From an uncultured Fidelibacterota bacterium (lineage in GTDB: Bacteria; Fidelibacterota; Marinisomatia; Marinisomatales; TCS55): a DNA stretch of 64,000 nucleotides. Position numbers and translations under genes: made by a program. Every line of letters begins with the position of its first letter. The stretch's first letter is position 1. The notes beneath the pieces are model-generated. The model worked only from the letters and a program-made list of their open reading frames with translations, was not told the DNA's origin and did not search any database. Shown one piece after another: positions 48,607-58,182 of this stretch. Where the stretch lies: NCBI GenBank assembly GCA_913049685.1, contig CAJWZD010000006.1, positions 1 to 64,000 of the forward strand, written 5' to 3'.

Positions 48607-49881
48607 ATGTCAAAGAAGTTAAAAGATATTATTTTGCCAGATCTTGGTGAAGGTATTGACGGAGCTGAGGTCAGTGAAATATCTGTGTCCACTGGAGATA
48701 TTGTTAAAGAGGGCGATACGATTGTTGTTTTGGAGTCAGATAAAGCCTCAATGGAAATACCCTCAGATTTTGATGGTGAAATAAAAGAAGTGTCAATCGC
48801 CACCGGAGAAGAGGTTCACATTGGCCAACTTCTGGCAAAAATCGAATGTGAAGAAGTGGTTAAAAAAGATTTGCAGCTTGATACTGAGCCAGAAATTACC
48901 AACCAAGAGGATTCTCCAAAAGAAGATAGGCAGCCCTCTAAAGCATCAAAAACTCCTGTAGCAAAAGCACACCATTCTAATGATAATGTTTTTGCATCAC
49001 CCGGAGTGCGAAGGTTGGCGCGTGAACTTGACATCAGCCTTTCTCATATTGCAGGTACTGGGCAAAAAGGTCGAATTACTAAAGACGACCTTAATAATCA
49101 CATTAAATCTCAAATAGCTAGCCAACGTGGTACTGCAGTTTCAATAAACAAAGAAATTGATTTTTCTAAATGGGGAAAGATTGAAGAAATCAAGCTAAGC
49201 AAAATAAAAAAGATAACAGGACAACGCTTACAACAAGCATGGCAAAGCATACCCCATGTTACTCAGTTTGACAAAGCTGATATTACAAAACTTGATCAAA
49301 CCAGGCGTACGATGAATAATGATTTACCAGAAGGTAAAACAAAAGTTACATTTTTGCCTTTTTTAATGAAAGCAGCCGTTGAAACTTTAAAAACAATGCC
49401 TGATTTTAATAGCTCAATGAACCATTCGGCTGAAACATTAATAATAAAAAAATATTTTAATATTGGGATTGCTGTAGATACTCCTACAGGATTAGTCGTG
49501 CCAGTAATACGAAATGTTGATCAAAAGAGCATTGATGAGCTCTCTTTAGAATTGGTTGAAATAAGTCAAAAAGCGAGATCTAAAAAACTTACACCAGAAG
49601 ATATGAATGGGGGTACTTTCACTATATCAAGTTTAGGAGGTATCGGGGGTACGTATTTTACACCGATAATCAATCCTCCTGAAGTTGCAATACTCGGTGT
49701 GTCCAAAAGTAGGTGGGAGAAAATATATAATCACACAGAGAAAAGTTCTTCAGCTGCGTATGTAATGCCTTTTTCTTTGTCTTTTGATCATCGTATTATT
49801 GATGGTGCAGCAGCAGCAAAATTTACAGGCGATTTTGGTAAGTCTGTAGAAACCCTATCCTTTTTAGAGAATAGCAAATGA
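48607..49881 (+). CDS. aceF: Dihydrolipoamide acetyltransferase (PDH E2)
   Basis: A 424-residue E2 with a single lipoyl domain (about residues 5-80, lipoylated lysine in ESDKASME). An acidic/Pro linker follows, then a peripheral-subunit-binding domain (about 118-155, ASPGVRRLARELD...GTGQKGRI) and a catalytic domain ending in the HRIIDGAAAA motif with the active-site His. E. coli AceF has three lipoyl domains, so this is a compact form. It starts immediately after aceE and overlaps lpd by 4 bases. Confidence 0.95.
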   Translation: MSKKLKDIILPDLGEGIDGAEVSEISVSTGDIVKEGDTIVVLESDKASMEIPSDFDGEIKEVSIATGEEVHIGQLLAKIECEEVVKKDLQLDTEPEITNQEDSPKEDRQPSKASKTPVAKAHHSNDNVFASPGVRRLARELDISLSHIAGTGQKGRITKDDLNNHIKSQIASQRGTAVSINKEIDFSKWGKIEEIKLSKIKKITGQRLQQAWQSIPHVTQFDKADITKLDQTRRTMNNDLPEGKTKVTFLPFLMKAAVETLKTMPDFNSSMNHSAETLIIKKYFNIGIAVDTPTGLVVPVIRNVDQKSIDELSLELVEISQKARSKKLTPEDMNGGTFTISSLGGIGGTYFTPIINPPEVAILGVSKSRWEKIYNHTEKSSSAAYVMPFSLSFDHRIIDGAAAAKFTGDFGKSVETLSFLENSK

Positions 49882-51296
49882 GTAAAAATAAACATGCAGA
49901 ATTATTGGTTATAGGAGCAGGTCCGGGTGGGTATGCTGCTGCCTTCAGAGCAGCTGACCTTGGTAAAAAAGTAGTATTGGTAGATAGAGATAAGGTGATG
50001 GGTGGCGTATGTTTAAATAGAGGGTGCATACCATCAAAAGCCCTTTTACACATAACGAAAGTTATGGATGAGGCCGACTCGCTTTCTAAAATGGGTGTGA
50101 CATATGGTAAACCTAAGATTGACATTGATGCCATTAGAACCCATAAAGACAAAATTGTCTCCCAATTAAACAATGGAATTGCCTCTATGGCAAAAGCAAG
50201 AAAGGTTGAATTTGTACAAGGTAGTGCAGCTTTTGAATCTGAATCATCTGTTGAAGTAAAGACTGGGAACGAAGCTCAATCAATTTCTTTTGACCAATGT
50301 ATCATTGCTGCTGGATCCTCTTCGGCAATGTTACCCGGGGTTCCAAAAGATAATAAAAATATTTTGACATCAAAAACTGCGCTCGATTTAGAAAATATTC
50401 CTAAAACAATGCTAATAATAGGTGGTGGTGTTATAGGTGTTGAGCTGGGTCAAGTGTATGCTACTCTAGGGTCAAAAGTTTCTCTTGTTGAATTTTTACC
50501 AAATATAATACCAGGTGCTGATCAAGATATTGTAAAACCATTAGAACGAAAATTAAAGAAGCAGTTTGATTCCATAATGCTTGGCTCAAAAGTGGTTGAA
50601 ATCAGTGAAAAGAAAAATGGATTACTTTCAGTCAAGATAGAAAAAGGCTCTAATACAGATGTATTTGATTATGAAAAAATATTGGTTGCTGTAGGAAGAA
50701 AACCTAACACAAGCTACTTAAATTTAAAGGCAACTAGTATTGCCGTAAACAAACAAGGTTTCATTGATGTTGATAATTATCAGAGAACCAGTGTGTCAAA
50801 TATATTTGCTATTGGAGACATTTCTGATAATCCAATGTTGGCGCACAAAGCTACGCATCAGGGAAAGGTTGCAGCAGAGGTAGCATGTGGTGAGCCATCA
50901 ATATTTGACCCCAAAGCAATACCCAGCGTTGTCTACACAGATCCAGAAGTGGCTTGGTGCGGTTTAACAGAAACACAAGCAAAAGAAGACAATACTCCAT
51001 ACTCAAAAGCTGAGTTTCCTTGGGCTGCAAGTGGTCGCGCAATAGCTGTTGGAGCAAATCAAGGCAAAACTAAAATTCTATTTGATGATGAATCCAAAAC
51101 AGTTTTAGGCGTCGGAATCGTTGGTCCTTCCGCTGGTGATATTATATCAGAAGGAATGCTTGCTATTGAAATGGGTTCAGACGCGGAAGATATATCGTTG
51201 ACCGTCCATCCCCACCCTACACTTGGTGAAACATTCGCGTTAACTGCTGAAGTATTCGATGGAACTATAACTGATTTATATATACCAAAGAAATAA
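49878..51296 (+). CDS. lpd: Dihydrolipoyl dehydrogenase (E3)
   Basis: A 472-residue flavoenzyme that reoxidises the lipoyl arm using NAD+. The FAD motif is GAGPGGYAAA. The redox disulfide is in GGVCLNRGCIPSK (about residues 41-53). The NAD motif is GGGVIGVELGQVYATLG, and the catalytic His-Glu pair is in HPHPTLGE near residue 450. Length and motifs are complete. It overlaps aceF by 4 bases and closes the PDH operon. The M16 gene follows after 3 bases, so read-through is likely. Confidence 0.96.
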   Translation: MSKNKHAELLVIGAGPGGYAAAFRAADLGKKVVLVDRDKVMGGVCLNRGCIPSKALLHITKVMDEADSLSKMGVTYGKPKIDIDAIRTHKDKIVSQLNNGIASMAKARKVEFVQGSAAFESESSVEVKTGNEAQSISFDQCIIAAGSSSAMLPGVPKDNKNILTSKTALDLENIPKTMLIIGGGVIGVELGQVYATLGSKVSLVEFLPNIIPGADQDIVKPLERKLKKQFDSIMLGSKVVEISEKKNGLLSVKIEKGSNTDVFDYEKILVAVGRKPNTSYLNLKATSIAVNKQGFIDVDNYQRTSVSNIFAIGDISDNPMLAHKATHQGKVAAEVACGEPSIFDPKAIPSVVYTDPEVAWCGLTETQAKEDNTPYSKAEFPWAASGRAIAVGANQGKTKILFDDESKTVLGVGIVGPSAGDIISEGMLAIEMGSDAEDISLTVHPHPTLGETFALTAEVFDGTITDLYIPKK

Positions 51297-51299
51297 GCA

Positions 51300-52589
51300 T
51301 TGAATAGTCAATTTGAACTTATTAAATCCTCAGGGGGCATTGACGAATACCGGCTAAAGTCAAATGGCCTAAGAGTTTTAATGTTACAAGATTTATCTAC
51401 ACCTGTAGCAACTTTTATGGTTACATACCACGTTGGTTCTAGAAATGAGGCTATAGGATATACTGGATCAACGCATCTACTAGAACATCTTATGTTCAAA
51501 GGCTCACGCAACTACAACAAAGAAAATGGGACTGCAATTTGGGACGAGCTCCAAAGTATTGGAGCTCAAATCAATGCTACGACATGGAATGACAGAACCA
51601 ATTATTTTGAGGTTGTGCCAAGTGAACACATCGAAAAGGCAATCTCTATTGAAGCCGATAGAATGAGGTTCTCATTCTTGCGGGATGAAGATAGGCAACC
51701 AGAAATGACTGTGGTGCGCAATGAATATGAACGAGGTGAAAACAGTCCCTTTGACGTATTGGATAAAAATATCTGGGCTACGGCCTACCAGGCCCACCCT
51801 TATCATCATTCAACTATTGGCTGGAGATCTGATATTGAAAATGTTTCAACAGAAAGATTAAAAGAGTTTTATGATGTTTATTATTGGCCCAATAATGCTA
51901 CCGCTACTATTATTGGAGATTTCCAAAAAGACACTACCCTATCATTAATAGCTAAGTATTTCGGTGAACATAAAAAAAGTGATCACGAAATACCTAAGGT
52001 TTATACAGAAGAACCACTGCAAGAAGGACCAAGAAGAATCGTTGTAAAACGATCGGGTCAATCAGGAATCACTGCTGTAGCACACAAAACCCCGCCCGGT
52101 CTTGATGTTGATATGTATGTATTCCAAGTGCTTGGAAAAATATTGTGCGATGGCAAATCAAGTAGACTATACAAAAAAATTGTTGATCAAGGATTAGCTA
52201 CATCGCTTTTCATGTACGATTTTCCATTCAAAGATAACGGGTTGTTCATTACATACGCTTTTTTAACCCCAGATACAGATAACCAAAAAGTGGAAGACAT
52301 TATTTTAAAGGAATACAACGATATAATTTCAAATGGTGTTGAAGATAGTGAGATTATGCGGGCAGTTGCTCAAATTCGAGCAAGCGTAGCATTTAGCAGA
52401 GATGGCTCTTATGCTGTCGCTAGTGCGTTAAATGAGGCAATAGCAATTGGTGACTGGCAGTTTTATACATCATATGTTGAAAAAATCGAGCTTGTGTCGG
52501 CCAAAGATATTAAGAGAGTAGCATCTAAATATTTAACGGAAGATCAGAGTACCGTTGGATGGTTTATTCCTAAAAACAAGACCAAATGA
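51300..52589 (+). CDS. M16 family zinc metallopeptidase, catalytic subunit
   Basis: A 429-residue M16 (pitrilysin/MPP-like) peptidase. The inverted zinc motif HLLEH (about residues 61-65) and the downstream zinc Glu in VRNEYERG (near 140) are intact. The start is TTG at 51300, 3 bases after the lpd stop. No signal peptide is seen, so the location is uncertain. It overlaps the next M16 gene by 4 bases. The pair matches the active/inactive two-subunit organisation known for M16B enzymes. Confidence 0.93.
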   Translation: MNSQFELIKSSGGIDEYRLKSNGLRVLMLQDLSTPVATFMVTYHVGSRNEAIGYTGSTHLLEHLMFKGSRNYNKENGTAIWDELQSIGAQINATTWNDRTNYFEVVPSEHIEKAISIEADRMRFSFLRDEDRQPEMTVVRNEYERGENSPFDVLDKNIWATAYQAHPYHHSTIGWRSDIENVSTERLKEFYDVYYWPNNATATIIGDFQKDTTLSLIAKYFGEHKKSDHEIPKVYTEEPLQEGPRRIVVKRSGQSGITAVAHKTPPGLDVDMYVFQVLGKILCDGKSSRLYKKIVDQGLATSLFMYDFPFKDNGLFITYAFLTPDTDNQKVEDIILKEYNDIISNGVEDSEIMRAVAQIRASVAFSRDGSYAVASALNEAIAIGDWQFYTSYVEKIELVSAKDIKRVASKYLTEDQSTVGWFIPKNKTK

Positions 52590-53851
52590 AATTTAAAAAA
52601 TTAGTTACTAAAGAAGAACCTATTAAAGGTTTAACTAGTTACGTTATACCCACTAAAGTAAAAGATGTTGTAACTATTTCAGGTAGTATGTTAGGAGGAA
52701 TCCTTTACTCAGATAAAGAAAACCCCAAAATTTCTTCGCTTGTTTCTGCAATGTTAGATAAGGGCACCCAAAAAAACTCAAAATATGAATTAAGCAATAA
52801 ACTCGAATCAATTGGTGCCGAGATAAGCTTTATTTCATCAAACAGGCACATAAACTTTACAGCCCATTGCTTAAAGCCAGATTTAGAGCTCGTTGTTGAG
52901 CTTATCTCAGAACAATTAAGGTCTCCTATCTTTCCTGATGATGAGTTAGACCTATTAAAAAAGAGAATGATTGGAAATTTGGAGATATCTAAGGACAATA
53001 CTAAAAAGCAATCCTATATTAATTTTATAAGAAAAGTATATCCAAATAACCATTATAATTATAGATCTACTATTGAAGAATCTATACAGTCAATTAGCTT
53101 GGTAACTGAAAAGGATTTAAAGTCCTTTCATGAAAAGACTTTTGGACTTGGATCCTTGAACATTGCAGCAGCAGGTGACATTTCTAACATTCAATTTCAG
53201 GATTTTATTAAAAAGTACTTTGACAGTTGGAATGACCAAAACATCAATTCATTAGATAGCGCGATTCCTGCAAATAATAGAACACAAGCTATTGAAAATA
53301 AGAATATAGATGATAAAACTAGCTCCGACGTTTACATAGGTCAATCTGTAGACGTAACAGAAGATAGCGATGATTATCGAAACTTAATGATGGGTATATA
53401 TATACTGGGTGGTAATTTTTCTGCAAGACTAATGCAGAGCGTTAGAGATGAAGAAGGTTTAACTTATGGAATTGGTTCAACGATTACAGGTTGCGGTTAT
53501 GGTACAACTGGACATTGGTACACATGGGGAACCTTTTCTCCAAATCTTGTCGAAAAGGGTATAAGATCTACACTGAGCGTAATAGATAAGTGGTTTGCAA
53601 AAGGAGTTACTGAGCGTGAGCTCGCTGCAAAAAAAACAACTCTAAATGGATCGTTTCAAGTTTCGCTTGATACTACAAGTGGACTAATAGATAAGATATT
53701 GACAAATGCTGAAAAAGGGCGAAATATTTCATATTTAGATAACTACACTAATAAAATTAATGTTCTAAATAAAGATGAAATAAACAGAGCTATAAAAACA
53801 TATCTTGATCCAAAAAAATTCATAACATCAATAGCTGGTACTAAAATTTGA
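52586..53851 (+). CDS. M16 family peptidase-like, non-catalytic partner
   Basis: A 421-residue M16 relative in which the zinc motif is lost; the aligned region reads ISSLVSAMLDKGTQ instead of HxxEH. It keeps the Arg/Tyr pair thought to bind substrate in two-subunit M16B enzymes, here in ARLMQSVRDEEGLTYGIGS (about residues 276-294). It is translationally coupled to the catalytic gene (4-base overlap), so a heterodimer is likely. Confidence 0.9.
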   Translation: MKFKKLVTKEEPIKGLTSYVIPTKVKDVVTISGSMLGGILYSDKENPKISSLVSAMLDKGTQKNSKYELSNKLESIGAEISFISSNRHINFTAHCLKPDLELVVELISEQLRSPIFPDDELDLLKKRMIGNLEISKDNTKKQSYINFIRKVYPNNHYNYRSTIEESIQSISLVTEKDLKSFHEKTFGLGSLNIAAAGDISNIQFQDFIKKYFDSWNDQNINSLDSAIPANNRTQAIENKNIDDKTSSDVYIGQSVDVTEDSDDYRNLMMGIYILGGNFSARLMQSVRDEEGLTYGIGSTITGCGYGTTGHWYTWGTFSPNLVEKGIRSTLSVIDKWFAKGVTERELAAKKTTLNGSFQVSLDTTSGLIDKILTNAEKGRNISYLDNYTNKINVLNKDEINRAIKTYLDPKKFITSIAGTKI

Positions 53852-54300
53852 AAGTAAAGCTCATATGCGCTACAACAACAGATGGGTATATAGCTCGCCA
53901 TTCAACAGAAATAACAACGTGGACAAAAGATCTGCCACTGTTTAAACAACAAACAATGAATAAAACAGTAATTATGGGTTCAAATACTTACAACACATTA
54001 GAAAGTGAATTAAGGGGGAGAAATGTTGTAGTGGTTACAAGAAAAGATAACCCAAAAACTATAATTCAAGACATTGCAAAAAAAGAATCAGAATGTTTTA
54101 TAGCCGGCGGCGGTAGAACAAATTCCCGATTTGCAGCTTACATTACGGATGTATACTTAACACCACATCCAATACTATTTGGAAAAGGAATCCGTTTGTT
54201 TTATGATAAAACAATCAAAGCCAAAACCAAATTAGTTAAAGCTATTCCAGTTCCTAAGACTGATGGACTATTCCAGTATCATTTCATTGTTATAAAATAG
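53848..54300 (+). CDS. Dihydrofolate reductase/RibD C-terminal-like reductase
   Basis: A 150-residue protein of the DHFR/RibD_C fold. Key parts are the start KVKLICATTTDGYIA, KTVIMGSNTYNTL (NADPH-binding turn), RNVVVVTRKDN and the CFIAGGGRTNSRFAAYITDVYLT stretch, seen in both DHFR and the RibD reductase domain. It is shorter than standard DHFR (about 160). The substrate, dihydrofolate or a pterin/pyrimidine, cannot be decided from sequence. The start is TTG overlapping the M16 stop by 4 bases. It is the last gene of a plus-strand run that begins at rpmH. Confidence 0.78.
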   Translation: MKVKLICATTTDGYIARHSTEITTWTKDLPLFKQQTMNKTVIMGSNTYNTLESELRGRNVVVVTRKDNPKTIIQDIAKKESECFIAGGGRTNSRFAAYITDVYLTPHPILFGKGIRLFYDKTIKAKTKLVKAIPVPKTDGLFQYHFIVIK

Positions 54301-55019
54301 TCGGAAATCGGAATATTTATTATTATTGTCGTTAATTATTCGGAATATAAGAAATTATACTATATATGCTGAATTATTGGTCATGATTGATGATTTACGA
54401 TTTTATATAACTAGAAATATTTAAGATCATGGTACGGAATTGTAATTATTAATTAATTATAGAAAATATATAAAATAAATAATAATTATGATATGCATCT
54501 AAGCTATTATTACGTTAAAACATTTTAAATTAATAATAGCAAAACATAAAACCATAACTTATAAGTACCATATTCAGCATCTTGCGTAATAAATATAATT
54601 TGTTTGTTGTTGTAGTTAACGTTTGATTTCTATATCAAATTAGTTAATAATAATATAACAATTAGAAATTATGATATTTACTATACATAAACTTTTAATA
54701 TATTTCTTTTAATCCTGGATGCACATTATGCTTATTTATTTTTCTTAAGCTTAATATTGATTGATTTGTAAATTTTCTAAAAGTATCACTATAACTCTAT
54801 TCTCAAACGTATATAGCGATCAGTGTCGAAATCTACATCTTTAGTCCTTGTTAACATAGATTATGGGCCTTGAATCTTTTAAATGTCAGAATTATTGAAA
54901 ATAATAACTGAGATTATTTATGAAAGTTATATTTTTGTTAAATTATTAATAAAAAATAGTAATTAATAGATATTATGTATAATAATTAGTATTAATTTAT
55001 AATTGAAATACGAATATTA
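54301..55019. other. 719-bp AT-rich gene-free gap with one inverted repeat
   Basis: No frame of note on either strand and no RNA gene that I recognise. The stretch is strongly AT-rich. A perfect 10-bp inverted repeat (GCTATTATTA at 54503-54512 and its complement at 54531-54540) is the only clear structure; it lacks a T-run. The gap separates the plus-strand run from the minus-strand SRPBCC gene (convergent), and is by far the longest non-coding stretch of the window. Confidence 0.7.
54503..54540. repeat. Perfect 10-bp inverted repeat
   Basis: GCTATTATTA and TAATAATAGC separated by 18 bases. It would form a hairpin with two G-C pairs only. No T-run follows on either strand, so it is not a convincing terminator. 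Confidence 0.6.
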
Positions 55020-56246
55020 CTAAGAGCGCTTTGCTTTAACAATTGCAGCTTTTATTTTACCTCGTAGGACTTTGTTTTCTAGGGTATTTATTTCTTCGAT
55101 GTTACCTTTTATCCCATCTGCAACCAACCTTTCAATTAAATCAGCTTCAGATTCGGTGTTCCCTTTTTCTTTTGTTGAATTATTAAGTTCCGTCTTAACG
55201 GGATTATCAATGTTATTTGAAGAAATATTTGTTTCTGGCATAGCAGGTCTTTCTGCCGTGCCTTTGTTGATCTTCATAATTAATGATTTTGATTTTGCTC
55301 GTAGTACTTTATCTGTTAATTCGTTTAGTGGTGCCTCATTACCATCGAGCGCTTGATTCACTACAGTTGCAATAATATCATCTTTAGATAATTTTGCTGG
55401 TTTTGCTGTAGATTTATTTTGATCAGCAGGTTCATTAGAAGCTGGGCTAGCACCTACTTCTGGCATAGCAGGTCTTTCTGCCGTGCCTTTGTTTATTTTA
55501 ATTAATAACGCTTTTGCCTTAGCTCGTGCGTAAACATCAGCGGTAGATTTTATAATGTTATTGTCACCATCTAGGGTTTTATTAACTAAATAAGCAGCCA
55601 TTAAATTTCGATCTTCAAAGAGACTATCGGATGTATCAGCTTTGTCTGTGCTTTGATCAGAAACTTTTTGTTCAGTTATATCTAACTCAGGTATTAAATA
55701 ACCAAGATTGTCTAAAATTTTGGATTTTTTACTATCAAAACCCCATACACTTAAAAAGGAGAACGGACCCGTACTTTTACGAGTAAGGGATAAGGAAGTA
55801 CCTTCTGAGTGAGACTGCAAATTAAAAGTAACAAATTCTTTGTGAAGAGGATTGTACTGAAGTACCATTTCAAGTTTTTTATTTGGAACCGCAGATGCAA
55901 TCATGCCTTTTCCAAGTGGATAAGGACCACGATTTTTTATACTTAGGAGTGACCCAGGAGCAAAATTAAACTGATCAAATGAATATTTATGCACATATCT
56001 ATCAGACTCAACTACTGGTAATATCCTCGTTATACCAGTAAACCAATAGTTATAACTTGATAAATTAGATACAGCCTGCCAAACTGTTTCAATAGAAGCA
56101 GAATAATTATGACGAATAAATGTTTCAGATTCAAAGGGAGATAAATACGTAGAAACTTCACTTGTAGTAGTTTGATCTCTTGCCGTATCTAAAACGAACA
56201 AAAACGTAACAACTAAAAATGCAACTATAGATAGAATTAAAACCAT
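55020..56246 (-). CDS. Membrane-anchored SRPBCC domain protein with three C-terminal helical repeats
   Basis: A 408-residue protein. An N-terminal anchor (VLILSIVAFLVVTFLFVL) precedes a START/SRPBCC lipid-binding-like domain (about residues 40-185, IRHNYSASIETVWQAVSNLSSYNYWFTGI-type opening). A low-complexity linker follows, then three modules of about 40 residues near 225-270, 300-345 and 372-408. They share V..ALDG......LTDKVLRAKSK and, in the first two, end with INKGTAERPAMPE. The first two modules are encoded with an identical 36-bp DNA stretch. An AAGGA ribosome site lies before the ATG within a small palindrome shared with the divergent rhodanese gene. Function unknown. Confidence 0.7.
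   Translation of the reverse strand: MVLILSIVAFLVVTFLFVLDTARDQTTTSEVSTYLSPFESETFIRHNYSASIETVWQAVSNLSSYNYWFTGITRILPVVESDRYVHKYSFDQFNFAPGSLLSIKNRGPYPLGKGMIASAVPNKKLEMVLQYNPLHKEFVTFNLQSHSEGTSLSLTRKSTGPFSFLSVWGFDSKKSKILDNLGYLIPELDITEQKVSDQSTDKADTSDSLFEDRNLMAAYLVNKTLDGDNNIIKSTADVYARAKAKALLIKINKGTAERPAMPEVGASPASNEPADQNKSTAKPAKLSKDDIIATVVNQALDGNEAPLNELTDKVLRAKSKSLIMKINKGTAERPAMPETNISSNNIDNPVKTELNNSTKEKGNTESEADLIERLVADGIKGNIEEINTLENKVLRGKIKAAIVKAKRS
55233..55493 (-). repeat. Two identical 36-bp repeats in the SRPBCC gene
   Basis: Copies at 55233-55268 and 55458-55493, 225 bases apart (75 codons), identical over 36 bases and encoding NKGTAERPAMPE. Full identity at third positions suggests recent duplication or gene conversion. 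Confidence 0.9.
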
Positions 56247-56320
56247 TTATAAAATCCTTTATAAGGATGTTAAATTTAATATTAGCAATAATAATAACGA
56301 AGATAATGATTGGAGGAACT

Positions 56321-56635
56321 TTGAAATCAATAAGCACCCAGGAATTGAATGATTTATTTAGTAAAAAATCAGATTTTACACTGTTAGATGTAAGAGAGAA
56401 TGAAGAGATTGCAATAGCAAAAATTCAATCAAGTACCCATATACCAATGGGTCAAATAGTTGATAGAATAGATGAGATTGACAAGAATAAACCAGTAATT
56501 GTAATGTGTCATAGCGGTGGGAGATCTGCTCGTGTTTGTGGCTATTTAGAAGACAATGGTTATGATGCTACTAATTTAAGTGGTGGTATAAATTCATGGT
56601 CAATTAATATTGACCCATCAGTTCCTCAATACTAG
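56321..56635 (+). CDS. Rhodanese-domain sulfurtransferase
   Basis: A 104-residue single rhodanese domain. The active-site loop CHSGGRSA carries the catalytic Cys; LLDVRENEE and the closing GGINSWS are family motifs. The frame opens at an ATG at 56267, giving 122 residues with a short hydrophobic lead. The TTG at 56321 has GGAGG 4 bases upstream, while the ATG has no ribosome site, so the short cytoplasmic form is preferred. It carries sulfane sulfur between partners. Its stop shares 4 bases (CTAG) with the convergent purH stop. Confidence 0.88.
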   Translation: MKSISTQELNDLFSKKSDFTLLDVRENEEIAIAKIQSSTHIPMGQIVDRIDEIDKNKPVIVMCHSGGRSARVCGYLEDNGYDATNLSGGINSWSINIDPSVPQY

Positions 56636-58182
56636 TGTCTAAAACAACGGGAACCTGTAAATAGCATAGTAATACCAAACTCATTACAAGCATCTATTAC
56701 TTCAGAATCCTTGACAGACCCACCAGGCTGAACAATTGTTTTTATTCCAGCCAGTGCAATTTTATCAATACTGTCTCTAAATGGGAAGAAGGCATCTGAA
56801 AGCAAAACAGCACCATCAAGATTCCCATTAAGTTTGCTTAGAGCAATATCAACAGAATCGACTCGACTTACTTGACCTGCTCCAACTGAAAGCGTTGCGC
56901 AATCTTTAGCAATTAGTATAGCATTAGATTTAATATATTTTAAAACAGACCAACCAAAGCAAACAGTATTTATAACTGAGTCATCAACAGTTGATTGAGT
57001 AACCGTCTTTAATAAATCCGGAGTTAAAATGATTTCATCTTCTTGTTGAAGCAATAATCCCCCATGTATGTTTCTAACAGAAGTATCTGATTTAAAATCA
57101 TTAAAATTGTGTATCTCAACAACACGGAGATTTTTTTTATTTTTAAATATATCAAGAGCACGCTCACTAAATGACGGTGCTATGATAATTTCTATAAAAA
57201 ATTTCTTTAAGTAGTTGGCTATGAATTCCGTACACTCTCTATTCAGAGCAATAATACCCCCAAACGCAGAAAGCTTATCAGCCTCGATTGCATCTTTAAA
57301 TGCACTATCGATATTATAATTAATAGCTGCACCACATGGATTAGCATGCTTTATCACTACACAACCAGGATCATCGAACTCAGTTAAACATGACACTGCA
57401 GCATCTCCATCCATTATATTATTGTATGACAACTGCTTACCCTGATGAATACGAGAATTTAGAATTCCATATGACGAATCATCTATATAAACTGAAGATT
57501 GTTGTTGGGGATTTTCTCCATAACGCAAATCTTGAAATTTAGTATAGGATAAATTAAGCCTTTCAGGTAGCGCACCCCGTGATAGATACCTATCAATGTT
57601 TGATTCGTATTGAGCGGTTATTGAAAACGCTTTTCTGGACATCTCAGCTCTAAACTCATACGATAAACTCCCGCTTTCATTTAATTGCTCAACTAATAAA
57701 GAGTAATCTTTTGGATCTACAACAACACACGACCAACCAACATTCTTAGCTGCAGACCTAATCATTGTCGGCCCACCAATATCTATATTTTCAAGTGCAT
57801 TTGACAATGAGCAGTTGTCCTGCTGAACAGCCTGTGCAAATGGATACAGGTTGCACACAACAAGGTCTATCATTTGAATATTGTTTTGATTGATCTCTTC
57901 ACTGTGGATATCACGCAATCCCAATATCCCACCCGCAACTTTTGGATTGAGTGTTTTGACTCGACCATCCATCATTTCTGGAAAACCCGTAAAATCATTA
58001 AGGTCTGTAATAGGTATATTACATTTTTTTAGTGCTTCAGATGTGCCCCCGGTTGAAATTACTTCGCAATTATTCTCAATTAATGATTTTGCAAGCTGAT
58101 CAATATTCGTTTTATCATATACAGATATTAGAGCTCGCCTTATCACTATAGGTTTTTTATTAATCTCAATATTATCAAGCAT
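56632..58182 (-). CDS. purH: Bifunctional AICAR transformylase / IMP cyclohydrolase
   Basis: A 516-residue enzyme for the last two steps to IMP. The N-terminal cyclohydrolase domain begins IRRALISVYDKT and includes STGGTSEAL and GRVKTLNPKVAGGIL. The AICAR transformylase part has LRYGENPQQQS, KHANPCGAA, SDAFFPFRDSID and the C-terminal FTGSRCFRH. The ATG at 58182 overlaps the purN end by 8 bases; an in-frame TTG at 58197 would add five residues. It is the last gene of the purine operon. Confidence 0.96.
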   Translation of the reverse strand: MLDNIEINKKPIVIRRALISVYDKTNIDQLAKSLIENNCEVISTGGTSEALKKCNIPITDLNDFTGFPEMMDGRVKTLNPKVAGGILGLRDIHSEEINQNNIQMIDLVVCNLYPFAQAVQQDNCSLSNALENIDIGGPTMIRSAAKNVGWSCVVVDPKDYSLLVEQLNESGSLSYEFRAEMSRKAFSITAQYESNIDRYLSRGALPERLNLSYTKFQDLRYGENPQQQSSVYIDDSSYGILNSRIHQGKQLSYNNIMDGDAAVSCLTEFDDPGCVVIKHANPCGAAINYNIDSAFKDAIEADKLSAFGGIIALNRECTEFIANYLKKFFIEIIIAPSFSERALDIFKNKKNLRVVEIHNFNDFKSDTSVRNIHGGLLLQQEDEIILTPDLLKTVTQSTVDDSVINTVCFGWSVLKYIKSNAILIAKDCATLSVGAGQVSRVDSVDIALSKLNGNLDGAVLLSDAFFPFRDSIDKIALAGIKTIVQPGGSVKDSEVIDACNEFGITMLFTGSRCFRH

